Below the pieces are notes generated by a model. That model ran no database searches. It saw only the letters and a list, made by a program, of their open reading frames with translations, and was not told the DNA's origin. Position numbers and translations under genes: made by a program. A DNA stretch of 64,000 nucleotides, taken from positions 101,598,467-101,662,466 of the forward strand of contig CM041084.1 of the NCBI GenBank assembly GCA_023079485.1, written 5' to 3'. Source of the DNA: Archilochus colubris. Lineage: Eukaryota > Chordata > Aves > Apodiformes > Trochilidae. Positions within the stretch are counted from its first letter, which is position 1. The number at the start of each line of letters is the position of its first letter. Positions 63,836-64,000 of the stretch are shown here, in pieces.

Positions 63836-63893
63836 AGATTGGGCATCAGGAGACAGCTATCCAGTGCTCTATCTATTGAACCACTTCATAAAA
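63836..63893 (-). mobile_element. Possible tRNA-derived SINE head
   Basis: On the minus strand, AAGTGGTTCAATAGATAGAG followed by CACTGG resembles the tRNA A-box region found at the head of tRNA-derived SINEs (form GTGGCTCAGTGGATAGAGCACT). The B-box is not recognisable and the downstream sequence is diverged, so it is neither a tRNA gene nor an active SINE. Confidence 0.35.
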
Positions 63894-64000
63894 CAGTAGT
63901 ATATGCTCATGTGATCTTAAAGTAGATCATAACAAAGTTTAAGAAGCCTATTTGTGATAGAATGAACCCTGACCGTAGCAAACACATAGATAATGTATTA

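Larger units (their letters stand above)
57892..64000. other. Unannotated unique stretch to window end
   Basis: No gene, CR1 or LTR recognised. It contains a T-rich run at about 58919-58952, T/G-rich tracts near 61240-61275 and 61998-62040, and the weak SINE-like remnants listed below. 63000-63330 is slightly more GC-rich but unassigned. Confidence 0.5.

Noticed and set aside
63836..63893. tRNA gene on the minus strand
   Set aside because: Only an A-box-like motif is present. No cloverleaf or B-box can be drawn.
1..64000. CRISPR array, operon, phage or plasmid content
   Set aside because: No direct-repeat/spacer pattern, ribosome-binding sites or dense coding. The repeat content is vertebrate.

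Overview
The window looks like avian nuclear DNA from a gene-poor intergenic or intronic region. The case for a bird rests on many 5'-truncated CR1 LINE copies. Their 3' ends carry the short ATTCTATGAT-type tandem typical of bird CR1s. I cannot name the species. No bacterial, phage or plasmid features were seen, and no multi-exon protein gene can be supported. Almost all long open frames are chance frames in AT-rich DNA, or lie inside repeats.

Layout. 1-8.9 kb: unique AT-rich sequence with a G-run cluster, an (AAT/ATC) microsatellite, a perfect 31-bp tandem duplication and two CR1 fragments. 8.9-9.6 kb: an older CR1 split by a younger CR1. 9.7-16.7 kb: a T/G-rich tract, a long repeat-poor stretch that could hold conserved non-coding DNA, three minus-strand CR1 fragments, then a plus-strand CR1 facing the last of them. 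18.9-22.5 kb: another CR1, a solo LTR (20924-21678) and a CR1 tail. 26.7-27.1 kb: a minus-strand CR1. 31.4-33.9 kb: the most unusual part, with a composite CCAA/CCGA/CAGT tetranucleotide array, a polypyrimidine minisatellite (300 bp without a purine) and a TTG-rich tract ending in a splice-acceptor-like AG before a short open frame. 43.7-47.5 kb: three CR1s in the same plus orientation. 57.1-57.9 kb: a second solo LTR of the same family. 58-64 kb: mostly unique DNA with old SINE-like remnants.

The features do not form a pathway or operon. They record transposition (CR1, then or alongside an LTR retroelement) and local tandem expansion on a unique background. The best supported observations are the paired solo LTRs with matching, co-varying terminal inverted repeats, the CR1-in-CR1 nesting, and the two simple-repeat arrays. 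The only weak hint of a gene is the exon-like segment at 33784-33903. I found no convincing new biological system.
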